Positions 37,325 through 49,158 of a DNA stretch of 64,000 nt are shown piece after piece. The notes beneath the pieces were generated by a model, which was not told the DNA's origin, ran no database searches, and saw only the letters and a program-made list of their open reading frames with translations. The translations under genes and the position numbers were made by a program. Source of the stretch: Pseudomonas chlororaphis (GTDB taxonomy: Bacteria > Pseudomonadota > Gammaproteobacteria > Pseudomonadales > Pseudomonadaceae); the NCBI GenBank assembly GCA_001023535.1, contig CP011020.1:3237734-3301733 (forward strand). Reading direction: 5' to 3'. Each line of letters begins with the position of its first letter. Positions within the stretch are counted from its first letter, which is position 1.

Positions 37325-40039
37325 ATGGCCACTATCCACGTAGACGGCAAAGCGCTCGAAGTCGACGGGGCAGACAACCTGTTACAGGCATGTCTGTCGC
37401 TGGGCCTCGACATTCCTTATTTCTGCTGGCACCCCGCCCTTGGCAGCGTCGGCGCCTGTCGCCAGTGCGCAGTCAAGCAATACACCGACGAGAACGACAC
37501 CCGTGGTCGGATCGTCATGTCCTGCATGACCCCCGCCACCGACAACACCTGGATCTCCATCGACGATGAAGAATCCAAGGCGTTTCGCGCCAGCGTCGTC
37601 GAATGGCTGATGACCAACCACCCGCACGACTGCCCGGTCTGTGAGGAAGGCGGTCACTGCCACCTGCAAGACATGACGGTGATGACCGGCCACAACGAGC
37701 GCCGTTATCGCTTCAAGAAACGCACCCACCAGAACCAGCAACTGGGCCCGTTCATTTCCCACGAGATGAACCGCTGCATCGCCTGCTACCGCTGCGTGCG
37801 TTTCTACAAGGACTACGCCGGCGGTACCGACCTGGGCGTGTTCGGCGCCCACGACAACGTGTACTTCGGACGCGTTGAAGACGGCACCCTGGAAAGCGAG
37901 TTCTCCGGCAACCTCACCGAGGTCTGCCCGACCGGCGTGTTCACCGACAAGACCCACTCCGAGCGCTACAACCGCAAGTGGGACATGCAGTTCTCGCCGA
38001 GCATCTGCCACGGCTGCTCCAGCGGTTGCAACATCTCCCCGGGCGAGCGCTACGGCGAACTGCGTCGCATCGAGAACCGCTACAACGGTTCGGTGAACCA
38101 GTACTTCCTCTGTGACCGCGGCCGTTTCGGCTACGGCTACGTCAACCGCACCGACCGTCCGCGCCAACCGCTGTTGGCGGGCGGCACCAAGCTGAGCCTG
38201 GACGAAGCACTGGACAAGGCCGCCGACCTGCTGCGCGGCCGCAATATCGTCGGCATCGGTTCGCCACGGGCCAGCCTGGAAAGCAACTACGCGTTGCGTG
38301 AACTGGTCGGTGCCGAACATTTCTACAGCGGTATCGAAGCCACCGAGCTGGAGCGCATCCGCCTGGTGCTGCAAGTGCTCAAGGACAGCCCGCTGCCCGT
38401 GCCGACGATGCGCGACATCGAAGACCACGACGCCGTGTTCGTCCTTGGCGAAGACCTGACCCAGACCGCCGCGCGCATGGCCCTGGCCCTGCGCCAGTCG
38501 GTCAAGGGCAAGGCCGAGGACATGGCCGACGCCATGCGCGTGCAGCCTTGGCTCGACGCCGCGGTGAAAAACATCGGCCAGCACGCGCTGAACCCGCTGT
38601 TCATCGCCAGCCTCGCCGAAACCAAGCTCGACGACGTCGCCGAAGAATGCGTGCATGCCGCGCCTGACGACCTGGCCCGCATCGGCTTTGCCGTCGCCCA
38701 CGCCCTGGACGCCAGTGCACCGGCCGTCGAAGGCCTCGACAGCGAAGCCGCCGAACTGGTGCAGCGCATCGCCGACGCCCTGCTGGCCGCCAAGCGTCCG
38801 TTGATCATTGCCGGCACGTCCTTGGGTTCCAAGGCGTTGATCGAAGCCGCCGCCAACATCGCCAAGGCCTTGAAGCTGCGCGAGAAGAACGGCTCCATCA
38901 GCCTGGTCGTGCCGGAAGCCAACAGCCTCGGCCTGGCCATGCTCGGTGGCGAATCGGTGGATGCAGCCCTGCAAGCGGTGATCGACGGTAACGCCGACGC
39001 CATCGTGGTGCTGGAAAACGACCTCTACACCCGGACCGACAAGGCCCGTGTGGACGCCGCCCTGAACGCCGCGAAAACCGTGATCGTCGCCGACCACCAG
39101 AAGACCGCCACCACCGACCGTGCCCAGCTGGTGTTGCCGGCGGCGAGCTTTGCCGAAGGCGACGGCACGCTGGTCAGCCAGGAAGGTCGCGCCCAGCGCT
39201 TCTTCCAGGTCTTCGACCCGCAATACCTGGACGCCAGCATCCTGGTCCACGAAGGCTGGCGCTGGCTGCATGCCCTGCGCGCCACCCTGCTGAACCAGCC
39301 GATCGACTGGACCCAACTGGATCACGTCACCGCCGCCTGCGCGTCGAGCAGCCCGCAACTGGCTGCCATCGTCGACGCCGCGCCGTCCGCCGCGTTCCGC
39401 ATCAAGGGCATGAAGCTGGCCCGCGAGCCGCTGCGTTACTCCGGCCGCACGGCCATGCGCGCCAACATCAGCGTGCACGAACCGCGCACCCCGCAAGACC
39501 AGGACACCCCATTCGCCTTCTCCATGGAAGGTTACTCGGGCTCCGCCGAACCGCGCTCGCAAGTGCCGTTCGCCTGGTCGCCGGGCTGGAACTCGCCGCA
39601 AGCCTGGAACAAGTTCCAGGACGAGGTCGGCGGTCACCTGCGTGCCGGTGACCCGGGCAAGCGCCTGATCGAAAGCCAGGGCGATGGCCTCAGCTGGTTC
39701 GCCAGCGTGCCGCGCGCCTTCAACCCGGCACCAGGGACCTGGCAGGTCGTGCCGTTCCATCACCTGTTCGGCAGCGAAGAGAACTCTTCCAAGGCCGCAC
39801 CGGTGCAGGAGCGCATCCCGGCCGCCTACGTGGCGCTGGCCAAGTCCGAAGCCGATCGCCTGGGCGTCAACGACGGGGCCCTGCTGAGCCTGAACGTGGC
39901 GGGCCAGACCCTGCGTCTGCCGCTGCGTATCAATGAAGCACTGGGCGCCGGCCTGGTGGCGTTGCCCGCCGGCCTGGCCGGCATCCCACCGGCGATATTC
40001 GGCAAAACCGTCGACGGTCTGCAGGAGGCAGCGCAATGA
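37325..40039 (+). CDS. nuoG: NADH-quinone oxidoreductase subunit G
   Basis: A 904-residue subunit carrying several Fe-S clusters. The N-terminal ferredoxin part has [20 protein letters not shown] (N1b), then [18 protein letters not shown] (N5) and [13 protein letters not shown] (N4). The additional cluster N7 is present: [10 protein letters not shown] (Cys-x2-Cys-x3-Cys) and the distal Cys of [11 protein letters not shown]. The C-terminal molybdopterin-oxidoreductase-like part lacks a cofactor role. It starts after a 142-base gap and overlaps nuoH by 4 bases. Confidence 0.97.
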   Translation: MATIHVDGKALEVDGADNLLQACLSLGLDIPYFCWHPALGSVGACRQCAVKQYTDENDTRGRIVMSCMTPATDNTWISIDDEESKAFRASVVEWLMTNHPHDCPVCEEGGHCHLQDMTVMTGHNERRYRFKKRTHQNQQLGPFISHEMNRCIACYRCVRFYKDYAGGTDLGVFGAHDNVYFGRVEDGTLESEFSGNLTEVCPTGVFTDKTHSERYNRKWDMQFSPSICHGCSSGCNISPGERYGELRRIENRYNGSVNQYFLCDRGRFGYGYVNRTDRPRQPLLAGGTKLSLDEALDKAADLLRGRNIVGIGSPRASLESNYALRELVGAEHFYSGIEATELERIRLVLQVLKDSPLPVPTMRDIEDHDAVFVLGEDLTQTAARMALALRQSVKGKAEDMADAMRVQPWLDAAVKNIGQHALNPLFIASLAETKLDDVAEECVHAAPDDLARIGFAVAHALDASAPAVEGLDSEAAELVQRIADALLAAKRPLIIAGTSLGSKALIEAAANIAKALKLREKNGSISLVVPEANSLGLAMLGGESVDAALQAVIDGNADAIVVLENDLYTRTDKARVDAALNAAKTVIVADHQKTATTDRAQLVLPAASFAEGDGTLVSQEGRAQRFFQVFDPQYLDASILVHEGWRWLHALRATLLNQPIDWTQLDHVTAACASSSPQLAAIVDAAPSAAFRIKGMKLAREPLRYSGRTAMRANISVHEPRTPQDQDTPFAFSMEGYSGSAEPRSQVPFAWSPGWNSPQAWNKFQDEVGGHLRAGDPGKRLIESQGDGLSWFASVPRAFNPAPGTWQVVPFHHLFGSEENSSKAAPVQERIPAAYVALAKSEADRLGVNDGALLSLNVAGQTLRLPLRINEALGAGLVALPAGLAGIPPAIFGKTVDGLQEAAQ

Positions 40040-41043
40040 GCTGGTTCACCCCTGAAGTGATCGACGTGATCCTGACGGTCCTCAAGGCCATCGTGATCCT
40101 GCTGGCCGTGGTGGTCGCAGGCGCACTGTTGAGCTTCGTCGAACGTCGCCTGCTGGGCTGGTGGCAGGACCGCTACGGTCCGAACCGCGTCGGCCCGTTC
40201 GGCATGTTCCAGATCGCCGCCGACATGGTGAAAATGTTCTTCAAGGAAGACTGGACCCCGCCGTTTGCCGACAAGGTGATCTTCACCCTGGCACCGGTCG
40301 TGGCCATGAGCGCCTTGCTGATCGCCTTCGCGATCATCCCGATCACCCCGACCTGGGGCGTGGCGGACCTGAACATCGGCCTGCTGTTCTTCTTCGCCAT
40401 GGCCGGCCTGTCGGTGTACGCGGTGCTGTTCGCCGGCTGGTCGAGCAACAACAAGTTCGCCCTGCTGGGCAGCCTGCGGGCCTCGGCCCAGACCGTGTCC
40501 TACGAAGTGTTCATGGGCCTGGCGCTCATGGGCATCGTGATCCAGGCCGGCTCGTTCAACATGCGTGACATCGTCGAGTACCAGGCGCAGAACCTGTGGT
40601 TCATCATTCCGCAGTTCTTCGGCTTCTGTACCTTCTTCATCGCCGGCGTGGCCGTGACTCACCGTCACCCCTTCGACCAGCCGGAAGCGGAACAGGAACT
40701 GGCCGACGGTTACCACATTGAATATGCCGGCATGAAATGGGGCATGTTCTTCGTCGGCGAGTACATCGGCATCATCCTGATCTCGGCGCTGCTGGTCACG
40801 CTGTTCTTCGGTGGCTGGCACGGTCCGTTCGGCATCCTGCCGCAATTGTCCTTCGTCTGGTTCGCCTTGAAGACCGCGTTCTTCATCATGCTGTTCGTCC
40901 TGCTGCGCGCCTCGATCCCGCGCCCACGCTACGACCAGGTGATGGACTTCAGCTGGAAATTCTGCCTGCCGCTGACCCTGATCAACATGCTGGTGACCGC
41001 TGCGATCGTTTTAATGAACGCGCCTGCGGCCGCGGTTCAGTGA
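40036..41043 (+). CDS. nuoH: NADH-quinone oxidoreductase subunit H
   Basis: A 335-residue membrane subunit (about eight helices) that helps build the quinone tunnel and the first proton half-channel. Conserved [36 protein letters not shown], and the acidic loop [20 protein letters not shown]. Coupled to nuoG by ATGA; nuoI follows after 11 bases. Confidence 0.97.
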   Translation: MSWFTPEVIDVILTVLKAIVILLAVVVAGALLSFVERRLLGWWQDRYGPNRVGPFGMFQIAADMVKMFFKEDWTPPFADKVIFTLAPVVAMSALLIAFAIIPITPTWGVADLNIGLLFFFAMAGLSVYAVLFAGWSSNNKFALLGSLRASAQTVSYEVFMGLALMGIVIQAGSFNMRDIVEYQAQNLWFIIPQFFGFCTFFIAGVAVTHRHPFDQPEAEQELADGYHIEYAGMKWGMFFVGEYIGIILISALLVTLFFGGWHGPFGILPQLSFVWFALKTAFFIMLFVLLRASIPRPRYDQVMDFSWKFCLPLTLINMLVTAAIVLMNAPAAAVQ

Positions 41044-41054
41044 GGATTTGACCC

Positions 41055-41603
41055 ATGTTCAAATATATTGGCGACATCGTTAAGGGTACCGGTACCCAAC
41101 TGCGAAGCCTGGTCATGATCTTCGGCCATGGCTTTCGCAAGCGCGACACCCTGCAATACCCCGAAGAGCCGGTCTACCTGGCTCCGCGTTATCGCGGCCG
41201 CATCGTCCTGACCCGTGATCCCGACGGCGAAGAGCGTTGCGTGGCGTGCAACCTGTGCGCCGTGGCCTGCCCGGTCGGTTGCATCTCGTTGCAGAAAGCT
41301 GAAACCGAAGACGGTCGCTGGTACCCGGACTTCTTCCGCATCAACTTCTCGCGCTGCATTTTCTGCGGCCTCTGCGAGGAAGCGTGCCCGACCACCGCGA
41401 TCCAGCTCACGCCGGATTTCGAAATGGCCGAGTTCAAACGTCAGGACCTGGTGTACGAGAAAGAAGACTTGCTGATTTCCGGTCCCGGTAAAAACCCTGA
41501 TTACAACTTCTATCGTGTTGCAGGTATGGCCATTGCCGGTAAGCCCAAAGGCGCCGCGCAGAACGAAGCCGAACCGATCAACGTGAAGAGCTTGCTGCCT
41601 TAA
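41055..41603 (+). CDS. nuoI: NADH-quinone oxidoreductase subunit I
   Basis: A 182-residue peripheral subunit with two ferredoxin-like [4Fe-4S] clusters (N6a, N6b): [18 protein letters not shown] and [18 protein letters not shown], both CxxCxxCxxxCP. An N-terminal amphipathic helix ([20 protein letters not shown]) anchors it to the membrane arm. It lies between nuoH and nuoJ with short spacers. Confidence 0.97.
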   Translation: MFKYIGDIVKGTGTQLRSLVMIFGHGFRKRDTLQYPEEPVYLAPRYRGRIVLTRDPDGEERCVACNLCAVACPVGCISLQKAETEDGRWYPDFFRINFSRCIFCGLCEEACPTTAIQLTPDFEMAEFKRQDLVYEKEDLLISGPGKNPDYNFYRVAGMAIAGKPKGAAQNEAEPINVKSLLP

Positions 41604-41612
41604 GGAAGAAAG

Positions 41613-42113
41613 ATGGAATTCGCTTTCTATTTCGCATCGGGTATCGCGGTGGTGTCCACGCTTCGTGTGGTCACCAACACCAACCCCATCCATGCCCTGC
41701 TCTACCTGATCATTTCGCTGATCGCCGTGGCCATGACCTTCTTCGCCCTCGGCGCGCCGTTTGCCGGTGCGCTGGAAGTGATCGCCTACGCCGGCGCCAT
41801 CATGGTGCTGTTCGTGTTCGTGGTGATGATGCTCAACCTGGGCCCCGCCTCGGTGCAGCAGGAGCGCTCCTGGCTCAAGCCCGGCATCTGGGCAGGGCCG
41901 GTGATTCTCGCCGTCCTGCTGCTGGGGGAACTGCTGTACGTGCTGTTCGCCCACCAGAGCGGCCAGGCCATCGGCCACACCACCGTAGGTCCAAAGGCCG
42001 TGGGCATCAGCCTGTTCGGCCCATACCTGCTGGTGGTCGAACTCGCCTCGATGCTGCTGCTTGCCGCAGCCGTCACGGCGTTCCATTTGGGCCGTAACGA
42101 GGCGAAGGAGTAA
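41613..42113 (+). CDS. nuoJ: NADH-quinone oxidoreductase subunit J
   Basis: A 166-residue membrane subunit with five predicted helices. Helix 3 shows the family run [20 protein letters not shown] with the pi-bulge tyrosine-glycine region used in coupling. It is followed within 4 bases by nuoK. Confidence 0.96.
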
Positions 42114-42117
42114 TCAC

Positions 42118-42426
42118 ATGCCTGCTATCCCTCTCGAGCATGGCCTGGCAGTCGCCGGCATCCTGTTCTGTCTCGGCCTGGTCGGCCTGATGGTCCGTCG
42201 CAACATCCTGTTCGTGCTGATGAGCCTGGAGGTCATGATGAACGCCTCTGCCCTGGCCTTCATCGTGGCAGGCGCTCGCTGGGCGCAACCGGATGGACAG
42301 ATCATGTTCATCCTGGTGATCAGCCTGGCAGCCGCCGAGGCCAGTATCGGCCTGGCGATCCTGTTGCAACTGTATCGCCGCTTCCACACGCTCGATATCG
42401 ACGCTGCCAGTGAGATGCGCGGATGA
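42118..42426 (+). CDS. nuoK: NADH-quinone oxidoreductase subunit K
   Basis: A 102-residue, three-helix subunit. The two buried glutamates of the proton path are visible, in [13 protein letters not shown] and [13 protein letters not shown]. The start is [15 protein letters not shown] at 42118. It overlaps nuoL by 4 bases. Confidence 0.96.
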
Positions 42427-44276
42427 ACATGATCTTTCTGACTTTCGTATTTCCCCTGATCGGTTTCCTGCTGCTGTCGTTCTCCCGGGGACGCCTCTCG
42501 GAAAACCTCTCGGCACTGATCGGTGTCGGTTCCATCGGCCTGTCGGCGATTGTCGCTGCCTACGTGATCTGGCAATTCAACGTCGCACCACCTGAAGGCG
42601 GGCACTACACCCTGGTGCTGTGGCGCTGGATGGCGGTGGAAGGCTTCACGCCGAACTTCGCCCTGTACATCGACGGCCTGTCGATCACCATGCTCGGCGT
42701 CGTGGTTGGCGTGGGTTTCCTGATCCACCTGTTCGCGTCCTGGTACATGCGCGGTGAAGACGGCTACTCGCGTTTCTTCGCCTACACCAACCTGTTCATC
42801 GCCAGCATGCTGTTCCTGGTGCTCGGCGATAACCTGTTGTTCCTGTACTTCGGCTGGGAAGGCGTGGGCCTGTGCTCGTACCTGCTGATCGGTTTCTACT
42901 ACACCAATCGCAACAACGGTAACGCGGCACTCAAGGCGTTCATCGTCACCCGCATCGGCGACGTGTTCATGGCCATCGGCCTGTTCATCCTGTTCCAGCA
43001 GCTGGGTACGCTGAATATCCAGGAACTGCTGGTCAAGGCCCCCGAGCACTTCAAGGTCGGCGATTTCTGGATCGTCCTGGCGACCCTGATGCTGCTGGGC
43101 GGCGCTGTCGGTAAATCGGCGCAACTGCCGCTGCAAACCTGGTTGGCGGATGCAATGGCCGGCCCTACCCCGGTCTCGGCACTGATCCACGCCGCAACCA
43201 TGGTGACCGCGGGCGTCTACCTGATTGCCCGTACTCATGGCCTGTTCGCCCTGGCGCCGGACATCCTGCACCTGGTGGGCATCGTCGGTGGCGTAACCCT
43301 GGTACTGGCCGGCTTCGCCGCGCTGGTGCAGACCGACATCAAGCGTATCCTCGCCTACTCGACCATGAGCCAGATCGGCTACATGTTCCTGGCCCTGGGC
43401 GTCGGTGCCTGGGAAGGCGCGATCTTCCACCTGATGACCCACGCCTTCTTCAAGGCCCTGCTGTTCCTTGCTTCCGGTGCGGTAATCGTTGCCTGCCACC
43501 ACGAGCAGAACATCTTCAAGATGGGTGGCCTGTGGAAGAAACTGCCGTTGGCCTACGCCAGCTTCATCGTTGGCGGCGCGGCCCTGGCGGCCCTGCCACT
43601 GGTCACCGCCGGTTTCTATTCCAAGGACGAGATCCTCTGGGAAGCGTTCGCCAGCGGTAACCAAGGCCTGCTCTATGCCGGCCTGGTGGGTGCGTTCATG
43701 ACCTCGCTGTACACCTTCCGCCTGATCTTCATCGCGTTCCACGGTGAAGCCAAGACCGAAGCCCACGCCGGCCACGGCATTGCCCACTGGCTGCCATTGT
43801 CGGTGCTGATCGTGCTGTCGACCTTCGTCGGCGCCATGATCGCCCCGCCACTGCACGGCGTACTGCCGCAAAGCGTCGGCCATGCCGGCGGCGAAGCCAA
43901 GCACAGCCTGGAAATCGCCTCGGGCGCCATCGCCCTGGCCGGGATCCTGCTGGCCGCCCTGCTGTTCCTGGGCAAGCGTCGTTTCGTCACCGCCATCGCC
44001 AACAGCGGCCTGGGCCGTGTCCTTTCGGCCTGGTGGTTCGCCGCCTGGGGCTTCGACTGGATCTACGACAAACTGTTCGTCAAGCCATACCTTGCGATCA
44101 GCCACATTCTGCGCAAAGACCCGCTCGACCAGACCATTGGCCTGATCCCGCGCATGGCCAAGGGCGGCCACACCGCCCTGAGCCGTACCGAGACCGGTCA
44201 ACTGCGTTGGTATGCGGCTTCCATGGCGGCTGGCGCCGTGCTGGTTATCGGCGCCATCGTGCTGGTAGCGGTCTGA
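42423..44276 (+). CDS. nuoL: NADH-quinone oxidoreductase subunit L
   Basis: A 617-residue antiporter-like subunit with about 16 helices and the long lateral helix near the C-terminus. Key residues: the Glu of [18 protein letters not shown] and the lysines of [15 protein letters not shown] and [19 protein letters not shown]. It starts at the ATG in the GGATGAACATG overlap with nuoK. Confidence 0.97.
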
Positions 44277-44315
44277 TATGAACCTTGCGAACTTGCGAAA
44301 GGAAACGAGCCCGTC

Positions 44316-45848
44316 ATGATTCTGCCCTGGCTAATCCTGATCCCCTTCATCGGCGGCCTGTTGTGCTGGATCGCGGAGCGCTCCAGCTCCACGCTCCCGC
44401 GCTGGATTGCGCTGCTGACCATGTCCCTGGAACTCGCGCTCGGCCTCTGGCTGTGGGCGACCGGCGACTTCACATTTGCCCCGGCGCCTGGCGCCGAGCC
44501 GACCTGGGCGCTTGAATTCAAGCACCTGTGGATCGCGCGCTTCGGCATCAGCGTGCACCTGGCCCTCGACGGCCTGTCGCTGCTGATGATCCTGCTGACC
44601 GGCCTGCTGGGTATCCTCTCGGTGCTCTGCTCCTGGAAAGAGATCCAGCGTCACGTCGGCTTCTTCCACCTGAACCTGATGTGGATCCTGGGCGGTGTCG
44701 TCGGCGTGTTCCTGGCGCTGGACCTGTTCATGTTCTTCTTCTTCTGGGAAATGATGCTGGTGCCGATGTACTTCCTCATCGCGCTCTGGGGTCACAGTTC
44801 CTCGGACGGCAAGAAGACCCGGATCTACGCGGCGACCAAGTTCTTCATCTTCACCCAGGCGTCCGGCCTGATCATGTTGGTGGCGATCCTTGGCCTGGTG
44901 CTGGTCAACTTCAACAACACCGGCGTGATCACCTTCAACTACGCCGACCTGTTGAAAGTGCAGATGTCGCGCACCACCGAGTACGTGCTGATGCTGGGCT
45001 TCTTCATCGCGTTCGCGGTGAAGCTGCCGGTGGTGCCGTTCCACTCCTGGCTGCCCGACGCCCACGCCCAGGCGCCGACCGCCGGTTCCGTGGACCTGGC
45101 CGGTATCTTGCTCAAGACCGCGGCCTACGGCCTGCTGCGCTTTGCCCTGCCGATGTTCCCCAACGCCTCGGCCGAGTTCGCGCCCATCGCCATGACCTTG
45201 GGCCTGATCGGGATTTTCTACGGTGCGTTCCTGGCGTTCGCCCAGACCGACATCAAGCGCCTGATCGCCTTCTCCAGCGTCTCGCACATGGGCTTCGTAC
45301 TGATCGGTATCTACTCCGGCAGCCAGCTGGCCCTGCAAGGCGCGGTGATCCAGATGCTCGCCCACGGCCTGTCGGCGGCGGCGCTGTTTATCCTCAGCGG
45401 CCAGTTGTACGAGCGCCTGCACACCCGCGACATGCGCGAGATGGGCGGCGTCTGGTCGCGCATCGCCTACCTGCCGGCCATCAGCCTGTTCTTCGCGGCC
45501 GCGTCCCTGGGCTTGCCGGGCACCGGCAACTTCGTCGGCGAGTTCCTGATCCTGATCGGCTCGTTCGTCAGTGCGCCGTGGATCACGGCCATCGCCACGT
45601 CCGGCCTGGTGTTCGGTTCGGTCTACTCGCTGATCATGATCCACCGCGCCTACTTCGGTCCGGCCAAGTCGGATGAAGTGCTGCGCGGCATGGACGCTCG
45701 CGAACTGATCATGGTGCTTGGCCTTGCGGTGCTGCTGGTTTACCTCGGCGTTTCCCCGCAACCGTTCCTCGACACCTCTGCCGCCACGATGCATGGCGTG
45801 CAGCAGTGGCTCGGCACCGCCTTCTCTCAACTCGCTTCGGCCCGGTAA
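44316..45848 (+). CDS. nuoM: NADH-quinone oxidoreductase subunit M
   Basis: A 510-residue antiporter-like proton-pumping subunit with 14 helices. The functional Glu lies in [19 protein letters not shown]; the lysines are in [19 protein letters not shown] and [20 protein letters not shown]. It is 39 bases after nuoL, with AAGGAAACGAG upstream. Confidence 0.97.
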   Translation: MILPWLILIPFIGGLLCWIAERSSSTLPRWIALLTMSLELALGLWLWATGDFTFAPAPGAEPTWALEFKHLWIARFGISVHLALDGLSLLMILLTGLLGILSVLCSWKEIQRHVGFFHLNLMWILGGVVGVFLALDLFMFFFFWEMMLVPMYFLIALWGHSSSDGKKTRIYAATKFFIFTQASGLIMLVAILGLVLVNFNNTGVITFNYADLLKVQMSRTTEYVLMLGFFIAFAVKLPVVPFHSWLPDAHAQAPTAGSVDLAGILLKTAAYGLLRFALPMFPNASAEFAPIAMTLGLIGIFYGAFLAFAQTDIKRLIAFSSVSHMGFVLIGIYSGSQLALQGAVIQMLAHGLSAAALFILSGQLYERLHTRDMREMGGVWSRIAYLPAISLFFAAASLGLPGTGNFVGEFLILIGSFVSAPWITAIATSGLVFGSVYSLIMIHRAYFGPAKSDEVLRGMDARELIMVLGLAVLLVYLGVSPQPFLDTSAATMHGVQQWLGTAFSQLASAR

Positions 45849-45855
45849 GAGCGCT

Positions 45856-47319
45856 ATGGAATTCACGATTCAACACTTTATCGCGCTTGCGCCGCTGTTG
45901 ATCACCAGCGCCACGATCATCGTGGTGATGCTGGCGATCGCCTGGCGGCGCAATCACTCACAGACCTTCCTGCTGTCGGTGGCGGGGCTGAACCTGGCCC
46001 TGCTGTCGATCCTGCCGGCCCTGAAAGTCGCGCCCCTGGTGGTCACGCCGCTGATCCAGATCGACAGCTTCGCCTGCCTGTACATGGCGTTGATCCTGGT
46101 CGCCACCCTCGCCTGCGTCACCCTCGCCCACGCCTACCTCGGCGATGGCGGTTCGGGTTACCCGGGCAACCGCGAAGAACTGTACCTGCTGATCCTGATG
46201 GCCGCCGCCGGTGGCCTGGTCCTGGTCAGCGCGCAGCACCTGGCCAGCCTGTTCATCGGCCTGGAACTGCTGTCGGTACCGGTCTACGGTCTGGTGGCCT
46301 ACGCCTTCTTCAACAAGCGCTCCCTGGAAGCCGGCATCAAGTACATGGTGCTGTCGGCGGCCGGTTCCGCGTTCCTGTTGTTCGGCATGGCGCTGCTCTA
46401 TGCAGAAGCCGGCACCCTGAGCTTCGTCGGTATCGGCCAGGCCCTGGCGGCCACCGGCCTGCCAAGCCCGATCGCGCAACTGGGCCTGGGCATGATGTTG
46501 ATCGGCCTGGCGTTCAAGCTGTCGCTGGTGCCCTTCCACCTCTGGACCCCGGACGTCTACGAGGGCGCCCCGGCACCGGTGGCGGCGTTCCTGGCCACCG
46601 CGTCGAAAGTGGCGGTGTTCGCGGTGATGGTTCGCCTGTTCCAGATCTCCCCGGTGGCCAGCAGCGGCGTGCTGAACGACGTGCTGACGATCATTGCCAT
46701 CGTGTCGATCCTGTTCGGTAACCTGCTGGCACTGACCCAGAGCAACCTCAAGCGCCTGCTGGGTTACTCGTCCATCGCCCACTTCGGCTACCTGCTGATC
46801 GCGTTGATCGCCAGCAAGGGCCTGGCGGTGGAAGCCATTGGCGTGTACCTGGTCACCTACGTCATCACCAGCCTCGGCGCGTTCGGCGTGATCACCCTGA
46901 TGTCCTCGCCATACAACGGCCGCGACGCCGACGCCCTGTACGAATACCGTGGCCTGTTCTGGCGCCGTCCGTACCTGACCGCCGTACTGACCGTGATGAT
47001 GCTGTCCCTGGCCGGCATTCCGCTGACCGCCGGCTTCATCGGCAAGTTCTACATCATCGCCACCGGCGTCGAGGCGCACCAATGGTGGCTGGTCGGCTCC
47101 CTGGTGCTGGGCAGTGCCATCGGCGTGTTCTACTACCTGCGCGTCATGGTCACCCTGTACCTGATGGAACCGAACCTGCGTCGCCACGACGCCGAGTTGC
47201 ACTGGGAGCAGAAGGCAGGCGGCGTGATGCTGCTGGCTATCGCCGTACTGGCGTTCTTCCTGGGCGTGTACCCACAACCGTTGCTGACCCTGGTCCAGCA
47301 AGCGGGCCTGGTGGGCTGA
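45856..47319 (+). CDS. nuoN: NADH-quinone oxidoreductase subunit N
   Basis: A 487-residue antiporter-like subunit (14 helices) and the last gene of the operon. Motifs: [18 protein letters not shown] (Glu), [20 protein letters not shown] (Lys) and [20 protein letters not shown]. The start is the ATG at 45856; an in-frame extension into nuoM back to 45718 is not a gene start. A terminator follows. Confidence 0.97.
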   Translation: MEFTIQHFIALAPLLITSATIIVVMLAIAWRRNHSQTFLLSVAGLNLALLSILPALKVAPLVVTPLIQIDSFACLYMALILVATLACVTLAHAYLGDGGSGYPGNREELYLLILMAAAGGLVLVSAQHLASLFIGLELLSVPVYGLVAYAFFNKRSLEAGIKYMVLSAAGSAFLLFGMALLYAEAGTLSFVGIGQALAATGLPSPIAQLGLGMMLIGLAFKLSLVPFHLWTPDVYEGAPAPVAAFLATASKVAVFAVMVRLFQISPVASSGVLNDVLTIIAIVSILFGNLLALTQSNLKRLLGYSSIAHFGYLLIALIASKGLAVEAIGVYLVTYVITSLGAFGVITLMSSPYNGRDADALYEYRGLFWRRPYLTAVLTVMMLSLAGIPLTAGFIGKFYIIATGVEAHQWWLVGSLVLGSAIGVFYYLRVMVTLYLMEPNLRRHDAELHWEQKAGGVMLLAIAVLAFFLGVYPQPLLTLVQQAGLVG

Positions 47320-47341
47320 TCGCCTCGGCAGCACCGCTGTG

Positions 47342-47374
47342 AAAAAACCCGTATCGCGAGATACGGGTTTTTTT
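47342..47374. terminator. Terminator of the nuo operon
   Basis: AAAAAACCCGTATC, loop GCGA, GATACGGGTTTTTTT; symmetric, so it may also act on the other strand. Confidence 0.94.
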
Positions 47375-47400
47375 ATGGCTGGTTCTGAAGAATGACAAAT

Positions 47401-47430
47401 CGTGGCGAGGGAGCAAGCTCCCTCGCCACG
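47401..47430. repeat. Perfect 30-bp family-B palindrome
   Basis: CGTGGCGAGGGAGC followed directly by its mirror GCTCCCTCGCCACG around AA/GC at the centre: a compact, loop-less version of the longer family-B elements. Confidence 0.8.
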
Positions 47431-47576
47431 GGCCAGGTGTGTCAACAGGAGCTTTTAGCCGCGCGTCAGCGCAAAGTGCAACGAGCTTTTACCCCGGGTC
47501 TTGCAGCTTGCACGAAGCCGGAACTTACCACTCATCCAACTCTTTGTTTTACCTGTACTTTTTTATAAGCGCTGGC

Positions 47577-47592
47577 TGGCATGGCTGATGCA
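47577..47592 (+). promoter_or_regulatory. Candidate sigma-54 promoter of the hemerythrin gene
   Basis: TGGCATGGCTGATGCA: the GG and GC dinucleotides are separated by exactly 10 bases. Compared with TGGCACG-N4-TTGCW there are two mismatches. It lies 67 bases before the ATG. Confidence 0.45.
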
Positions 47593-47658
47593 ATTTACCC
47601 CATACGCGGCGTCGGCGCTTGAAGCCTACCCGCAACCGTGAATTGCCAGGAGCTACTT

Positions 47659-48135
47659 ATGAACGCCATCGACCTTTTGAAAGCCGACCATGAACGCGTG
47701 AAAGCGATTCTGACCCAACTGAGCGAATCCACTGATCGCGCCATCAAGAAACGCACCGATCTGTTGGCGAAACTGGAAATGGAAGTGACCATCCACACCC
47801 GCCTGGAAGAAGAGATCCTGTATCCGGCTTTCAAGCAAGCGGGTGGCAAGGACGAAGCGGAAATGTATTACGAGGCCAAGGAAGAGCATCGCACCGTCGA
47901 CTCGCTGGTGCTGCCGGACCTGAAAGCCACCGATCCATCCCAGCCTGAATTCGCCGGTCGGGTGAAGGTGGTCAAGGAACTGCTCGAACACCACATCGAA
48001 GAAGAAGAAAAGGAGATGTTCCCCCAGGCCAAGAAAGTCTTGGGCAAGACCAAGCTGGATGCCTTGGGCGCGGAAATGGAAACCATGAAAGCGCAGTACA
48101 AAAAGGAACTGGGCAGCGCCAACCTCGCCGCCTGA
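47659..48135 (+). CDS. Hemerythrin HHE domain protein
   Basis: A 158-residue four-helix protein with the residues of a di-iron site: His in LLKADHERVKAIL, His and Glu in VTIHTRLEEEILYPAF, His in KEEHRTVDSLV, and His/Glu in LLEHHIEEEEKEMFPQAK. Such proteins bind O2 or NO, or act in iron storage and stress resistance. The start ATG at 47659 has CAGGAGC 5-6 bases upstream; an earlier GTG is discounted. It lies alone, 339 bases after the nuo operon, with a candidate sigma-54 promoter. Confidence 0.9.
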   Translation: MNAIDLLKADHERVKAILTQLSESTDRAIKKRTDLLAKLEMEVTIHTRLEEEILYPAFKQAGGKDEAEMYYEAKEEHRTVDSLVLPDLKATDPSQPEFAGRVKVVKELLEHHIEEEEKEMFPQAKKVLGKTKLDALGAEMETMKAQYKKELGSANLAA

Positions 48136-48151
48136 TCCTTGCCTCGAATGC

Positions 48152-48175
48152 TTCAGCCGTCTCCGGACGGCTGAA
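48152..48175. terminator. Hairpin after the hemerythrin gene
   Basis: TTCAGCCGTC TCCG GACGGCTGAA: a 10-bp stem between convergent genes, without a T-run. Confidence 0.55.
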
Positions 48176-48217
48176 CGTCGTTATGGGGTCCTGTACTAAC
48201 CGATCCAGCCCCGTGCG

Positions 48218-49099
48218 TCACGGCTGCATCTGTTCGCGCAGAAACTCCACCAGCGCCTGTACCGGGCGCGAGCCCTGCCGATGTTGCGGGTAAACCGCTG
48301 ACAGCGTCAGTGGCTCGGTCTCGTAACCCTCCAGCACCCGGGTCAATCGACCGTCCTTCAGTGCATCGCCGAGAATGAAGGTGGGCAAGTAGGTGATGCC
48401 CATGCCGGCAATGGCCGCGTCCCGAAGCAGGTCACCGTTGTTGGCCCGCATGCGTCCGGTGACATCCAGGGACAAAGGTTTGCCACGTCCTTCGAAGCGC
48501 CATTGGACTTGCCGGCTGTGACCATAAGGCAGGCAATCGTGATTGCGCAGGTCTTCAGGTCGCTCGGGCGTACCGCGTTCTGCCAGGTAGGCCGGGCTGG
48601 CGCAATACAGCCGCTCGATGCTGGCGATACGCCGGGCAATCAGCGTCGAGTCCTCCAGCACGCCAATGCGCAACGCCAGATCGTAGCCCTCCCCCAGCAG
48701 ATCCACCGAGCGGTCGCTCAAATCCACTTCGACGCTGACGTCGGGGTAGCGTTGCAGGAACACCGGCAGCAGGCTCCCCAGGTGCGCCACGGCGAACGAC
48801 AGCGGCGCGCTGAGGCGAATGGTGCCGCGGGGCGCGTCGGTCTGGCCGCTGATGCCCTGCTCCACCTCTTCGATTTCACTGAGCAGGCGCAATGCTGATT
48901 CGTAATAACGCTGGCCCAAGGGGGTAATGTCCAGGCGCCGCGTCGAACGATTGAGCAGGCGCACGCCCAGACGCTGCTCCAGCTCCATCAGCTTGCGGCT
49001 GACGAACTGCTTGGACAGCCCGAGCTTGTCCGCCGCCGCGGTAAAGCTGCCCGACTCCATGACCTGGACGAAAATGCGCATGTCTTCGAAGGGGTTCAT
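48218..49099 (-). CDS. LysR-family transcriptional regulator
   Basis: A 293-residue LTTR. N-terminal winged helix: MRIFVQVMESGSFTAAADKL, then GLSKQFVSRKLMELEQRLGV and LLNRSTRRLDITPLG. The effector domain occupies about 90-293. It resembles the large LTTR group that controls small oxidoreductase or drug-efflux genes, but the target is unclear. It lies downstream of the YcaC-like hydrolase on the same strand, with a family-B repeat and the hydrolase terminator between them, so it probably has its own promoter. Confidence 0.88.
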   Translation of the reverse strand: MNPFEDMRIFVQVMESGSFTAAADKLGLSKQFVSRKLMELEQRLGVRLLNRSTRRLDITPLGQRYYESALRLLSEIEEVEQGISGQTDAPRGTIRLSAPLSFAVAHLGSLLPVFLQRYPDVSVEVDLSDRSVDLLGEGYDLALRIGVLEDSTLIARRIASIERLYCASPAYLAERGTPERPEDLRNHDCLPYGHSRQVQWRFEGRGKPLSLDVTGRMRANNGDLLRDAAIAGMGITYLPTFILGDALKDGRLTRVLEGYETEPLTLSAVYPQHRQGSRPVQALVEFLREQMQP

Positions 49100-49158
49100 T
49101 GGGGATCCGTGGGTGAATAATCAAGAACTTTATAAAGGTGTTCAGGGTGAACTCAACC

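Larger units (their letters stand above)
47320..47658. other. Spacer between nuoN and the hemerythrin gene (339 bases)
   Basis: It contains the nuo terminator, the 30-bp palindrome and a candidate sigma-54 promoter (47577-47592). The remaining sequence (about 47431-47570) shows no coding frame or RNA gene that I recognise. Confidence 0.55.

Noticed and set aside
42114..44201. 695-codon open frame on the - strand opposite nuoK and nuoL
   Set aside because: Shadow frame with Gln/Glu/His/Arg-rich composition; nuoK and nuoL are certain on the + strand.
47638..47658. GTG start extending the hemerythrin protein by seven residues
   Set aside because: The ATG at 47659 has a good CAGGAGC site and begins the normal family N-terminus.
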